Part shown: in pieces, positions 44,557-56,425 of the stretch
Numbering within the stretch: position 1 is the stretch's first letter
Layout: every line of letters starts with the position of its first letter
DNA from: Iris pallida
Lineage: Eukaryota > Streptophyta > Magnoliopsida > Asparagales > Iridaceae
Assembly: GCA_029216955.1 (NCBI GenBank)
Contig: JANAVB010009599.1
Location: 2,931,240 to 2,995,239, forward strand
DNA: 64,000 nt
Direction of reading: 5' to 3'
Notes under the pieces: generated by a model
Databases searched by the model: none
Told to the model about the DNA's origin: nothing
What the model saw: only the letters and a program-made list of their open reading frames with translations
Position numbers and translations under genes: made by a program

Positions 44557-46769
44557 CCAAATAGATTTACATATCTCTCTACATAAAGTATAGCTAACTC
44601 AAAACCTCTAAACTCTCTAGGATACACTATAGGATATATACTCTCAAATCTTAATTGAACCAACCCATAGTTCAAATTCTAATGCAATAAAGCCAAATGG
44701 CCAAATCCTGATGGCCAAATTGCCAAGGCAAACCCACAGCAATGCCAAAACTATGAACCAAAGTAAACAGTGGACAGTTACATGTGAATATCAGGTTTCC
44801 TCATAACCTAAATCTCAGTTAACTTCTAACAACCAAAATCTCAGTTTTTAAAACAAACTAACACTCAAACTTCTCAGATTTTTCCTTCAACAAATTCAAA
44901 CTTATAAATGAACCTTCAAGCTAAAACCCAGTTTTCAAATGAATATCACAATCTCAGGTTAATCATGTTTAAACCCAGGTAGACAGTATACATCTCATCT
45001 CTAAATCGAAATTACTCCTTTTAAACTCATTTTTGAAAAACCCAATGTGTATCTGCAAATCCCATTTGAAAACAACTTCACAGTTTCAGAAATTTTCAGT
45101 TCAACCCAAAATTAGACTCTAATACCTAGTGAAACACAAAAACAAGTGTATAGGAAGGTCCCCCACATGTAGACATGTCATGGGGGGTTGATTCGTGTCC
45201 ACACAAGTGGACACGAAGTGTCCAACTTCACGCGAACACACACAGATACTCACAGTTCAGTGCAGTCTCGTGCATGTGTGCCAGTCGATCCAGGACACGA
45301 CACACGACACGAGACACCTCGTGGTCGTGTCTAGGTGTTCGCCTAGTATAGGACTATGTGCACAAGTGCCTGCAACGTGTCCAAGTGACTTGTGTCCAAA
45401 GATTTTACAGCGTATCAGTGTCGATTTCTCGACTGTGCGCGCAAGGCTCGATTCAGTGCACACGCGATTTCTCTTTGCATACTGATCGAGGGTCACAAAA
45501 TTTCTTGGACATGGTGTCAGTCATCTCCTCCACTTGTCCATGAATTTTCGTGTCAAGCCATTGCGTGTCGTGTCCGCAATCAGTGTCGAGCAGCAGGGCA
45601 GCCGCACGAGCCCCGTGCGGTATCTCGTGTTGCATGTCCGAGCCCTATAACCGTATCCAAACTTGCCTAATTTTGACTCAGTCAATTTGGGTTGTAATCT
45701 ACACATAATAAGCTTCCAAAATATATAATTTGTTTTGAAAACCAAGAACAAAAAGTCCTATGAGGCATTTCATCGAACACTCATTTAAATATACCGATAC
45801 GTGTCCGATACAGACATGAAATGGACACAATTTCCTACCAAACTTGGGCTACACCTAGGAGAACCCTAAATGGATGCATCTATGAAAAGAAATTGGGAAT
45901 TTATTAGGGTTTGTAGGGTTTTACCTATTGAGTGTTCAAACTCAATGTAAAGAGCCTCGACTTGACGTCTTCCTTGATTTGCTACGGTTCAAACGTCCTC
46001 AAACCTCGCTAGCAAGCACCCACAAGTCTCCTCTAATGTTGGGGATGATGATGCAATTGATTTGACTCAATTTAGGCTCAATTTGGATATTATGGAAGAA
46101 GATTAGGGAAGAATAAAGTAGGGTTTTAAGAAATTGTAAAAAGAGGCAAAGGCCTTCTTAAGGATGCTTTATAGGAAGGGGGGACACTTGATGGCTGGTC
46201 ATTAGATAAATTATGGTTAGTTTTACATGTAGATGAGTGGCTAGGGCTTGTCCACCCAAATCCAAGCCTTCCTATTGGTTCAATTAGTCATAATGCTTTC
46301 TTTTTTACAAAAATCCCAATAGGTAAATATCCTACTATGAAAATCTAGATATTGTTAATCTAACATAACCATTAAGTCTCTAACCTTCTAACTAAACCTC
46401 CACGAGCATCATTAACATCTAGGTTTAGTCAAAACTATGTTAGTCTCTAACAATTCAATTAGCACAATATTAATTAATCAAAATTCATTTTCATTAATAA
46501 GTCAAAAATGACCAAAATATCCTTAGGCTAAAAAGTCACAATTAGTCATCCTAATCACATGGTTAGGTCCCCATGGTCATGGTTAGTCTCTAGGTCATGC
46601 AGTCTCTAGGGTTACACTAGTTAACCATCAAAATCACAATTCAACATTTTAAATAGTTTTAAAATAATTAAAAATCACCAAAAATCATAACATGGTTTAA
46701 ATATCATTATTAAATGATTATAATTACAAATTTTCAAAATTACCCTTATTTTAGAAACTGGGTGCTATA

Positions 46770-47300
46770 ACTCTTGATTAAAAAAGAATACTACATGACG
46801 TAATAGATGATGCGTTATGGTAGATATGAATCAAGCCTGAAGATTGTTTCTCTGATTTCGGATATATAAAAAATGATTGTGTATGTATAATTTCATGGTC
46901 ATAAGTGGATCGAATCTGGGTATATCTTCCCTCAAATATGAGTATTTGTTTATCCAAAATAAATAAAGGCAACAAATAATAAAGAGTTTACGGGAGAGAG
47001 GATCGAATGTGATTACGAGGTTCCAAGGGCGATTGAATAATTCCAAGGGAGTTGTCAAGGCAGTTGCGGATGACATCCTAGACACACCTATATCTCAATC
47101 CACGTAGGTTAATCGTATGAAGAGCGAACCATGTACACTAAGGTTGATCAGACCATAATACACCGATTCTAATTAGACAATATGCTAGTTGGCGTCCCCA
47201 ATAAACATATGTCTTGAATCAAGCTCGATAAAAGAGTAAGCTTACAAAAACTAGGCTACAATAGCGGAGTTAGTCAAGATTTTCAACAATATAAATATGC
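46770..47300 (-). mobile_element. Gypsy 3' internal fragment related to element A
   Basis: The reverse complement matches the last 300 bases of A's interior (19890-20120): TATTGTCTAATYAG, GTATKATGGTCTGATCAACC, GTGGATT and CTGCCTTGA. It sits directly upstream of the B LTR in B orientation, so it is probably the 3' untranslated end of a truncated B element. Confidence 0.55.
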
Positions 47301-48240
47301 AAAGATTATGATTGAAAAAAAAACACAAGTAGTTCAAGTTCCTTAAGAATCTAAGCCTTATTCGGTGTTCGTGCTTATACAGTCATCTACTGTATTCTTA
47401 TCTAAGGCCTTGGTCGTCCAATGGGTTAGGGACCTCTAAACTCTATATTCTAGGTAAACCTATTAGTATCATTCAATTACCTTGTTAATAGGTCATAAGG
47501 ACAACGGAATGCTAGGTTGGGAGGCATGCTACCCAACTTATAGAAGTTCCACTAGTATTGACTTTTAATTAATAGGACACACAGGGCATTTTCCTAACCT
47601 CTATAGTATTCGAAAACTGTAATCATGTCTGAAGTCATTTTACCAAGAATTTATGTCTCATTGGTATACACTTGGCTGTAGTAAACCCTTGGTTTCGTGA
47701 CTCAAATATGATATGACATCGAAGAATTTATTAACTCTATCCAATATTGACACAAGGGTAACTAAGATCAAAGAGGACAACTAAGACATAGTTTTAGTAA
47801 TATTCGATAACCTACGTTTCCTTGTAATAATTTCAAGTTTAGGGGTCGTGTCTCGCCAGTGCGCTGCTGGCTGCAGTAAATCCACAGTCTCCATAATTCA
47901 AATAAATGGCGACAATGTGCTGCTGTCTTGCCATTATGAGTCAATGAATATTCTTCCAACTATATTCGTAAAATTTAAAGGAGCTTCTAAAGATTCAAAT
48001 AAGTTGACTATGATAGAAAAGCATAAGTATCTGTCCGATAAATCTCAATCCTTAAAAATAAAAGATTGATCAGGAAGGAAATAACTGAAGACAAGAGAAG
48101 TACAAATATTCTAATTTCTATTTCATGTGTATTCAAATGATCGAGGGAAAACTTTGAATCGAAACTAACTCGAGGTTCGTATATGGATAACAGAATCAGA
48201 AGTTATAAAAATAATTCCTTACGGCAAAATGGAAATTAAA
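47301..48240. other. No recognisable feature
   Basis: AT-rich sequence with only short frames. It may be degraded interior of the B-type element. Confidence 0.4.
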
Positions 48241-48759
48241 TGAAGAACAGGTAGGCAACTCTAGAGGGGGTGAATAGAGTTTATAACAATAATAGCCAAA
48301 TAAAAATTAAACTCTTTTCACCAACAGTAAAGAATCAGAGTAAATGCGAAAATATAAAGATCAAGAGAGCATACGCAAACACAACCGATTTTAACCTGGT
48401 TTTCCTTGTGGAGGACTAGTCCAGGTCTGAGAACTCTAGCTCAGGATTAAATCCACTATTTATGAAATAGTAGTTACACCCCGTGCCTTTTCTTCAGAAG
48501 AGCACGTCAACTTCTTACAAAGATCGCTGTGGCGATGCTTGGAGATAAGGTATAGGCCCAAACCACTCAATGCTACTCAGTTTACATTTAGCTAGACTCA
48601 ATAAATGTAAAAATACAGACTCAAAAACTGAGTACGCTGCAGAAGAGAGGCGACGTCCGTCTTGTACTGCGTTCTGTCTTGATGTGTCATATTGAATTAT
48701 GACAAGTATCATATTGTTAATTTTATCAATATTTGGTTGACTGTGATTTTGGGTCAACA
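48241..48759 (-). repeat. Element E 3' LTR
   Basis: On the minus strand it begins TGTTGACCC after a GGGGGAGAT tract and includes CTCTATTCACCCCCTCTAG, a common Sirevirus LTR end motif. The outer boundary at 48241 is a guess from a TG. Confidence 0.55.
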
Positions 48760-48975
48760 ATCTCCCCCATATTGATAATTGACAAAATAATATTTGTATA
48801 TTCAATGTTCATACCTGGACACAAGAAGTAGACATGCATAGAAGCAATAGCTCCCCCGTAAACATTGCTTCTCTGTAAGCTAATGTTCCTTTTTCCTGAT
48901 AAACACAATCTCTACCAAAACATAGATAATTGATAATATGATATGAATATCAAATAAATCTCCCCCTTTTGTCAT
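48760..48975 (-). other. Multiple polypurine tracts of element E
   Basis: Minus-strand GGGGGAG-type tracts lie at about 48760-48770, 48850-48858 and 48960-48970. Repeated tracts here are a known Sirevirus feature. Confidence 0.7.
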
Positions 48976-49182
48976 TTAGCAAACTTAAACAAACAAAAAT
49001 TTGTAAATGAAAATAACTGGCAAGCACACCATAGTAATGATAAACCGCATATAAAGTCTGAAGATCCACAAAACATAGAGTGTACTTATACAAGAAAAGC
49101 AACTACATAAAATAGAAGTCCATAATGCATAAAAACTAAAATAAGATTCGCAGCGGCAGCAGCAGGTAAGGGACCACATCCA

Positions 49183-50442
49183 TCATGGAGCGCGAGATGG
49201 TCCAGCACCGTCAGATAGATCAGTATCCGAACGACGAGGATCCACGAAGGCCGCATCCGGATCCAGATAGCGCATAACCCAAGGGTCATCGATACGGTAC
49301 CCGTCGCGAGATAGATCCCGCTCCATAGGAAGTGGCATAGAAGGATGCTGAGACATAGTGTACCGGATGTCATGTAATGATTTGCTGATGGCACTTATTT
49401 GCAAGGTGGTACGATAGTCGAGCTGGGTCCAGCGGTCATCCTCTAACATGAAACGATCGCGAAGCATGGTCTGATTAGATTCAAGAGTAGCAGGAGGGGT
49501 GGGCGCAGGCTGTCCAAGAGCAGGTGCATCAGCCTGAGCATCAGAACCGGAATGCTCGAACTCAGCAGGAGGTCCTACAGCTGCCTGAAGTCGCCTTGCC
49601 TTAGATAGAAAGGCAGGGGCTGGAAGGAATTGGCACTCATCGAGAGAGACATGAAAGGCACGAAAAACCATAGGCAGATAGAGAGCATAGACCAAAGATC
49701 GTGGCCTCTTCCTTGCATTGATCATCCAGTCTATCACAGTACGTGGAAGGTTGAACGAGACATGGAAGTGAAGGTGATACAAAGCAGAAATATCAAAATA
49801 CGAAACCTCATCAGTCGATCCCGCTTTGGGCATGTTTGTAGAGAAGACAATACGATGAAGCTCGTAGAAATAGGGGTTAAGGAATTTTGCAAGTAACTTG
49901 CGTGGACGTGTGTTCGAGGTACACAAATCGTCCTTGAAACTCTCAAGAGAAGACCCATCGGGGAATTGAAAGTTGCGTGCATCGACAAGCTTCTTCCACG
50001 AGTTGGGTTCCGGAATCTTGAGATATTCCACAAGTTCAAAGTCATCGAATGAGATATCATTTCCAGCAACACGAGAATATAAACGTATGTCATCAAATGT
50101 GAGATTGCAATAAAATATTTGAATTGCATTCAAGTAGATAAGTAAATTTATAGAAACTAATTCATCAAGACAAAGATCATGAAATAAGGAGTCATAACGA
50201 AAAAATATAGTGAAGTTGATGGGATGACCCGCGCACACGAACCGTAATCGAAAATCATTGAACCATTCGTTTGAGGCATCCAATGACACAAAAATTCGAT
50301 TATCGAATGTGTCGGGGTCATTGGGTCATGGTGGATTAAAAAGAGGATGAATAGGTTGATCATCACGAGGAGGAGGAGGGTTCGATGAGGAAGCACCCTC
50401 AGTTCTAGCCCTCTTTTCTCTATTAAACAACCTAGGTGCCAT
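49183..50442 (-). pseudogene. Envelope-like / plant-transposon ORF of element E, one stop
   Basis: From ATG 50440-50442 the frame runs 420 codons to 49183 with a single TGA at codon 39 (50326-50328); 368 codons downstream are uninterrupted. The N-terminus is basic then Pro-rich. The middle resembles the conserved segment of envelope-like ORFs carried by some plant copia elements (AKFLNPYFYELHRIVF, DEVSYFDISALYHLHF). The C-terminus is Ala/Pro-rich and polar. It follows pol on the same strand, as in SIRE-type elements. True envelope function in plants is unproven. The TGA is one C-to-T change from Arg CGA. Confidence 0.65.
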
Positions 50443-51240
50443 GAACAATGAAGAAAATATGAAATTGAGATGGAGAAAAAGAAAAAATTATACCTCAAGA
50501 GAATAGTAGAGGATGGAAGAGAATGATGCAAGAGATCTTCTCCTTGAGTTTGGAGAAGGAATTCACACTAGGAAGAGAAATCTATGGTTAGGGTTTGAAG
50601 AAGAAGGAGTTGGAGAAGTTTTGGAGGAGGCAATGGAGAGAAAAGAGAGGGAGAACCCGAATTTAAGAGAGGGGGTTCGGATGGTCGGGTGAATCCTGGA
50701 CCCTAGGATTAAAACAGATGGATGGCTGTGAGCAACTGGGAGTTCTGGAATATACAAACCGAATTCGGCCTGAACTCTGTGTTAGGCAGAGTTCGGCCCG
50801 AGTTCTGTGTCCTGGGACCAGAACTGAGACCAGTTTGAAATTAGTTTAAAACCAATGCTAAGTTGAAAAGAATGAGAGAAGGAAAAAGAAATTTTAGAAA
50901 TACAAAAGTAAATGCCCAAGTAAAAAGGATTTCAAATAAAAGCTGAATAGAGTGAACGAAATGAAGTTCAAAAATTTGAATTTAGCAAGTTATAAATAAA
51001 ATTGAACCATATAATAAACAATGATTTATGACACAAATCAGTATAGTGAAACTGCCATGGGGTAGCTGCAGGGGCCGAATCCCAGCTAGCGGTAGTCCGA
51101 AGACTAGTGTACCGTGTCACTTAGGCTTTTACGCTTTGTTGTCAGAAGGACCCTTTCGGCTTGTACCCATAGCAAAGTCATCATAAAGAACCATGACATA
51201 ATCGATATTTATGCAGGCCAATTTAATGAATAACCGCTTC
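50443..51240 (-). other. Spacer between pol and the envelope-like ORF
   Basis: It has no sustained frame. Near the ORF it resembles a leader, with CT-rich sequence and a GGTATAATTT-type donor context about 50 bases before the ATG, so the ORF may have its own transcript. Confidence 0.35.
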
Positions 51241-51244
51241 ATCC

Positions 51245-51627
51245 AAAATTTCTAATTCACGACAAAGAAAGTTGAATCACTCTTCGGATAGTGGTTTTGT
51301 AAAGAAATCTGCCAGCTGATGATCAGTGTCAATAATTCTAAATTTATGGTGCCATTCTGTTGATGATCACTCAAAAATTGGTGACAAATTTTAATGTATT
51401 TCGTGCGTGAGTGACATATAGGGTTCTTAGTAAGGTTGATAGCACTGGTGTTATCACAGAATATAGGAATGTGCATAAAAGAAAGGTTGTAGTCTGCAAG
51501 GGTTTGCTTTATCCACAAAATTTGTGCACAACAACGATCAGCTGCGATATATTCAGCTTATGTTGTGGATAGTGTAACGGAATTCTGCTTCTTACTAAAC
51601 CATGAGACTAGAGCCTTGTCTAATAAA
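51245..51627 (-). pseudogene. Element E RNase H, 3' part (split by CACTA 2)
   Basis: The minus strand encodes SWFSKKQNSVTLSTT, then a TAA where Glu is usual, then AEYIAADRCC, IFCDNTSAINLTKNP and a shifted QLADFFTKPLSEE end. These are the copia RNase H C-terminal motifs. Its N-terminal half lies beyond the transposon at 55437. A stop and a frameshift add to the damage. Confidence 0.85.
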
Positions 51628-52214
51628 CACTACCAGAATCTGTCAGATTAGCGACGTTTGTAAACGTCTCTAATGCCGACCAAAATGTCGCTAATTTAAG
51701 TTAGCGACATTTCTAGCGTCGTTTTGGAAACGACGGAAAAAAGCATGTCGATAATCGGTAAAACGTCGCAAAACGTCGCTACAACGACGTTAATTAGCGA
51801 CGTTACAAACGTCGCTAAGTAGCGACGTTATTTGCGAAGTTCGTTTGTGGTCGTCGTTTAGTGACATTTTAGCTACGTTTTGTCGACGATGTGGTATGGA
51901 AAGATTCTTTACAACGTCAGCAATTTAGCGACGTTATTAGCGACGTTCATAAACATCGCTACGTAATAGAGACGCTAAGAATGTCGCTAAGAACGTCGCT
52001 AAATTAAAAAAAATACAGAATCCAGAATGCAAATGGAGCTGGAGCTGGAGATACAATCCAGAGATTGACACAGTACTAATTCATATATGTTTTGTAATTC
52101 CAAAAAAGAAACAAACTAGTAGATAGTTCAATACAAAATATATCCATAAGCAAGTACAGCTGGTAATAAGTACTAATAGTCCAATACAAAATATATCCAT
52201 AAAACTACACTACA

Positions 52215-52448
52215 CTAATGACGACCACGCAGCTCACGCAAACGCTCAGTGATACGATCACGCAACCACTTCGAAAAAGTGGGATCGACGGTACCAGGAG
52301 AGATGCAGTCCACTGCAGGTGCTGGATGAATGGAACTCCCAGTCTCACTAGCTACCGGTGCCACTTTCTTCTTAACAGTAGGAGGAGCCACCTCAGCATT
52401 CAGTATTTCCCTCAAACGACGTACCGCTGCTCGGGTCATGGGTGCCAT
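52215..52448 (-). CDS. Short ORF in CACTA 2, unidentified
   Basis: A 77-residue basic, Pro/Val-containing frame (MAPMTRAAVRRLREIL; FSKWLRDRITERLREL). It may be a remnant of a transposon protein or a captured exon. No family is assigned. Confidence 0.35.
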   Translation of the reverse strand: MAPMTRAAVRRLREILNAEVAPPTVKKKVAPVASETGSSIHPAPAVDCISPGTVDPTFSKWLRDRITERLRELRGRH

Positions 52449-52567
52449 CTGGTAAGATCGATATTCACAAAGAATATAATTGTAACATAAGCAAGCTAAC
52501 TAAAGGAACCATCATCTCGTTTGAGTACATTTTCAAAAGCAGATAAAAATGTTATATTCGATTTTTT

Positions 52568-54405
52568 GCCAAGTGTGAGAACGAATGGCTCAGAACACAA
52601 CCCAAAATTCATTCTAGCATACATTAGTGTGAATCATCTATGTTCTGTACATATGGTGCAGTATATGTTCTTATCGAATCTAGTATCTGAAGGACATAAT
52701 AGAATCAAGATGAACCCACATAATGTAATACTAAGACATCATCTACTACTAAAAGATATAGTGATAGGTTGTCGTATCATCATTGCCGAGGGATGGGGGT
52801 CGGAGGACAGTCAACTTTATCTACGGCTACATAGTTACTGCCTCTCCAGTCGAATGGCTGCAGGGACTATGTCATGATCACCATGTCGTACCGTAGATTA
52901 ATGCAAATTCCTTATAGAAGCTAAACTAAAAATCAAGGCCAATGGCTAACCACATCAGTTTTGATTATAAGAAGCTACCGATACCGATACCGATTCCAAT
53001 ACCGATTTCGATACTCATCCCAATTTCTAGATTCTAGATTTAGAATATAGGAGCTCATTTTATTGAATAGTAAGACTCATAGGTTTTAAATTATAAAATG
53101 TAGGAGAATGTAGGAGATTCATAACTCTCCACATATGTTCAAGACAGAACATTTATTTCCATAAAAACTTTCATAGATAGTATAATATATCCCAATTGTC
53201 AAAGATCGAAGTATAGGATTTTTTGGCAATATCGGTAGTATCGGTGGTTTCAGATCGAAGTATAGAATTTTTTGGTATCGGAAAATAAATAATTATTAAT
53301 AAATTATTTACATTTAAAAACATATATTTTATACATAATAGAATGATTTTATTTTTAGTATTTTTGAAATTAAATGAAATAGTAGTCATTATTACCCGAT
53401 TGGTTTACATACAATAGAATGATTTTCTTTTTTTTTTACATGATTTTACAACCTTAGTACGCTTTAAACCCTTTTGATTTGTCTTTTTAGTTTAATTTTC
53501 TTTGTCAAATTAATCGGAAAAGAGATCCCCAACGTCGGTATCGGTCAGTATCGGGTATCGGTCGTTATCGGATCGGGACATGCCAAACTGATACAGTACT
53601 ATAAAGGTATAATATATCATATAAGGTCCATCTTTCTAATACTGATACAATACTATAAAGGTATAATATATCATATGACTAATATATAGTAATGTTCTTC
53701 AACGATATATTTCATATGCTTAATTGCCAAGTGTGGGGACGGATGGCTCAGAACACAACCTAAAATTTATTCTAGCATACATTAGTGTGAATCGTCTATG
53801 TTCTGTACATACGGTGTAGTATATGTTCTTATCGTATCTAGTATCTGAAGAATGTAACAGAATCAAGATAAACTCATATAATGTAATACTAAGACATCAT
53901 CTACTACTATATAAGATATAATGATAGGTTGTCGTATCATCATTGCTGAGGGATGAGGTTCAAAGGATAGTCAACTTTATCTACAGCTACATAGTTTCTG
54001 TCTAGCCAGTCGAATGGCTGCAGCGACTATGTCATGATCACCATGTCATACCGTAGATTAATGCAAATGGAGCTGGAGCCAAAATATAGAATCCAAAATA
54101 CAAAATACAGAATCCAATCCCTGGGTTTGCCGAAAATACAAAAACAAAGATTGACACACAGTACTAATTCATATATGTTTTAAATGTGAGAACGGATGGC
54201 TCAGAACACAACCCAAAATTCATTCCAGCGTACATTAGTGTGAAACATCTATGTTCTGTACATATGGTGTAGTACATGTTCTTATCGAATCTAGTATCTG
54301 AAGGATATAACAGAATTAAGATGAACCCACATAATGTAATACTAAGACATCATCTACTACTAAAAGATATAGTGATAGGTTGTCGTATTATTATTGCCGA
54401 GGAAA
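52568..54405. repeat. Three copies of a 220-340-bp repeat in CACTA 2
   Basis: The copies are 52568-52909, 53727-54069 and 54186-54405 (the last shortened), all direct, sharing GGCTCAGAACACAACC and AGACATCATCTACTACTA. Divergence is a few percent or more by eye. Confidence 0.85.
52975..53610. repeat. TATCGGT-rich blocks in CACTA 2
   Basis: Clusters lie at 52975-53020, 53215-53290 and 53535-53600, with another at 54505-54605. The 53500-53600 part resembles 39390-39500 in CACTA 1. Confidence 0.6.
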
Positions 54406-54611
54406 ATGGGTTGGATTGCCGTATCTAGAATAATACCAATCCAACCCATTTCATGAATAAAATGTTACCAATTACCCAACCAACAAAACTACTTATTATA
54501 AATATCGGCACTATCGGTGCTTTCGAATCAGAGTATCAGATTTTTCGGTGTCGGAAAACAAATAATTATTACTAAATTATCAGATTTTTTGGCACTATCG
54601 GTGCCCTTGAC

Positions 54612-55020
54612 CAAGCCCCGCCGCACCCCTCCCCCATACTCCACCCCTAACCCTAACCCCTCCCCCATTAGCCCCCCTCCCCTCCCCAGCCCCCCTCACC
54701 CCCTGCTCCCCTCCCCCACCAACCACCCCTAACCCTAACTCGAACCTCCCCCCCAGCCCACCTCCTCACCCTCAGCCGCCCTCACCCCCCCGTCCTTTCC
54801 CCTCCCCCACACACCCACCCCTAACCCGAACCCTAACCCTCCCTTCCCCCCAGCCCCCCTCTTCACCCTAGCCGTCGTCACCCCCTGCCCCACCCCCCAG
54901 CCACCCCCCCACTCACCACCCAACCACCGGCATCCCCCTGCCCCTCAGCCCCCCATCAGACCATTCCTCACCCCCAACCACCCACACCCCTGCCCCTCCC
55001 CCCGAGCCACCTGCAACCTC
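54612..55020. repeat. Extreme C-rich tract with CCCTAA runs
   Basis: The plus strand is nearly all C with T and A, holding many runs of three or more C and several CCCTAACCCTAA. The complementary strand is G-run-rich, so G-quadruplexes are possible. No coding sequence is credited. Confidence 0.75.
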
Positions 55021-55436
55021 CAACCACCAATAACTAAAGTAGAAAGAGAGAGAGAGAGGGGAGTCACATACCGGAGAGGGAGGAGAGTCGCCGGAGAGAG
55101 TGAGAGCGCCGGAGAGAGTGAGAGCGCCGGAGGGTGGAAGAAGAGAAAGTGAGAGAGTAAAATAGGGGAAATAAATCGTTGGGGGAGAATTTAATTAGAA
55201 TTTAGCGACGTTCATTTTAACGTCGCTAAATTAGTCGCTGTTAGCGACGTTATAGCGACGTTTCGCGATGACTAGCTCATGTAACTAATATACGTTGTTG
55301 TTACGTCGCTATTTTCATCGCTAGTAGCGACTATTAGCGATATTTCACTTAAACGTCGCTAATGTGCAAAATTTAGCGTTGTTATACGAACGTCGCTAAA
55401 TTTACATCGCTAATGGAGCAGATTTTATTAGTGAAA

Positions 55437-55807
55437 TGACATGTGTCGCTTGTGCTTTTACGGTCGACTTTTCGTCCCACAAAATCAGCATCCGAATAAC
55501 CAATAAGGTTAAAGGATGTGGATTTGGGATACCACAATCCTACTGTAACAGTACCCTTAAGGTATCGAAAGATACGCTTAACGGCGGACATGTGTGATTC
55601 CTTAGGACTAGCTTGATAGCAGGTACACAGACAAATACTAAACATGATATCGGGACGACTAGCTGTTAGATAAAGTAAACTACCAATTATACCTCGATAC
55701 TTACGTTGGTCAATAGGTTTGCCGCTTTCATCCGGTTCCAGCTTGGTCGTAGTAGCCATAGGGGTGCTGATTGGTTTGACGTTGTCAAGATCAAACTTCT
55801 TCAGCAT
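55437..55807 (-). pseudogene. Element E RNase H, 5' part
   Basis: The minus strand reads SLLYLTASRPDIMFSICLC, then RIFRYLKGT and LIGYSDADFVGRKVDRKSTS, the copia RNase H start with the catalytic Asp context. It breaks at the CACTA 2 junction. A frameshift or stop separates it from the reverse transcriptase at 55844. Confidence 0.88.
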
Positions 55808-55843
55808 ATCCTTTGTGTATTTTGACTGGCTGATGAAAGTTCC

Positions 55844-56425
55844 TTACGAAGTTTGTTTGATTTGCAATCCAAAGAAGTAGGTGAGCTCCCCCATCATGCT
55901 CATCTCAAATTTGTTCTGCATACACTTAACAAAATCTTGACATAGATTTTTATTAGTTGACCCAAATATAATATCATCAACATAGATTTGCACTAAAAGA
56001 ATGGTGTCTTGAAAACTTTTGATAAAAAGTGTAGTGTCAGTCTTCCTTTTTGAAAAACCTTTATCTAGCAAGAAATTGCTTAGACGTTCATACCAAGCTC
56101 TGGGGGCTTGTTTGAGGCCATATAGCGCTTTCTTGAGTTTGAAAATATGGTCAAAAAATTTGTGATTTTCAAAACCAGGGGGTTGTTTTACAAAAACTTT
56201 CTTCTTAATAAAACCATTCAGAAAAGCACTTTTGACATCTATGTAGAAAAGTTTAAAATTCTGAAAGTTTGCAAAGGCACAAAGCATCCGAATGGATTCA
56301 AGTCTTGCAACAGGAGCATACGTCTCATCGTAGTCGATATCTTCCTCTTGGTTGTATCCTTGAGCTACTAGACGAGCTTTGTTGCGAGTGACTGAACCAT
56401 CTTCATTTACTTTGTTACGAAAGAC
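55844..56425 (-). pseudogene. Element E reverse transcriptase
   Basis: A 147-codon open stretch includes YIDVKSAFLNGF, ALYGLKQAPRAWYERL, the catalytic YVDDIIFGSTN and GELTYFFGLQIKQ, clearly of SIRE/Maximus type. The N-terminal part (56290-56425) is present but interrupted by a stop. It is needed for cDNA synthesis and is inactive here. Confidence 0.9.

Larger units (their letters stand above)
51628..55433. mobile_element. CACTA element 2, 3.8 kb, with AAA target duplication
   Basis: The left end CACTACCAGAATCTG and right end (CACTAATAAAATCTG on the minus strand) are inverted repeats. AAA flanks both (51625-51627, 55434-55436), the 3-bp duplication of CACTA transposases. Both ends carry TTAGCGACGTT subterminal repeats (51650-52000, 55200-55400). 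No transposase is recognised, so it is non-autonomous. Removing it with one AAA restores the RNase H frame of E. Confidence 0.93.

Noticed and set aside
54517..54923. Pro-rich and Gly-rich frames in the C-rich tract
   Set aside because: They result from C-runs on one strand and G-runs on the other, with no complex sequence.
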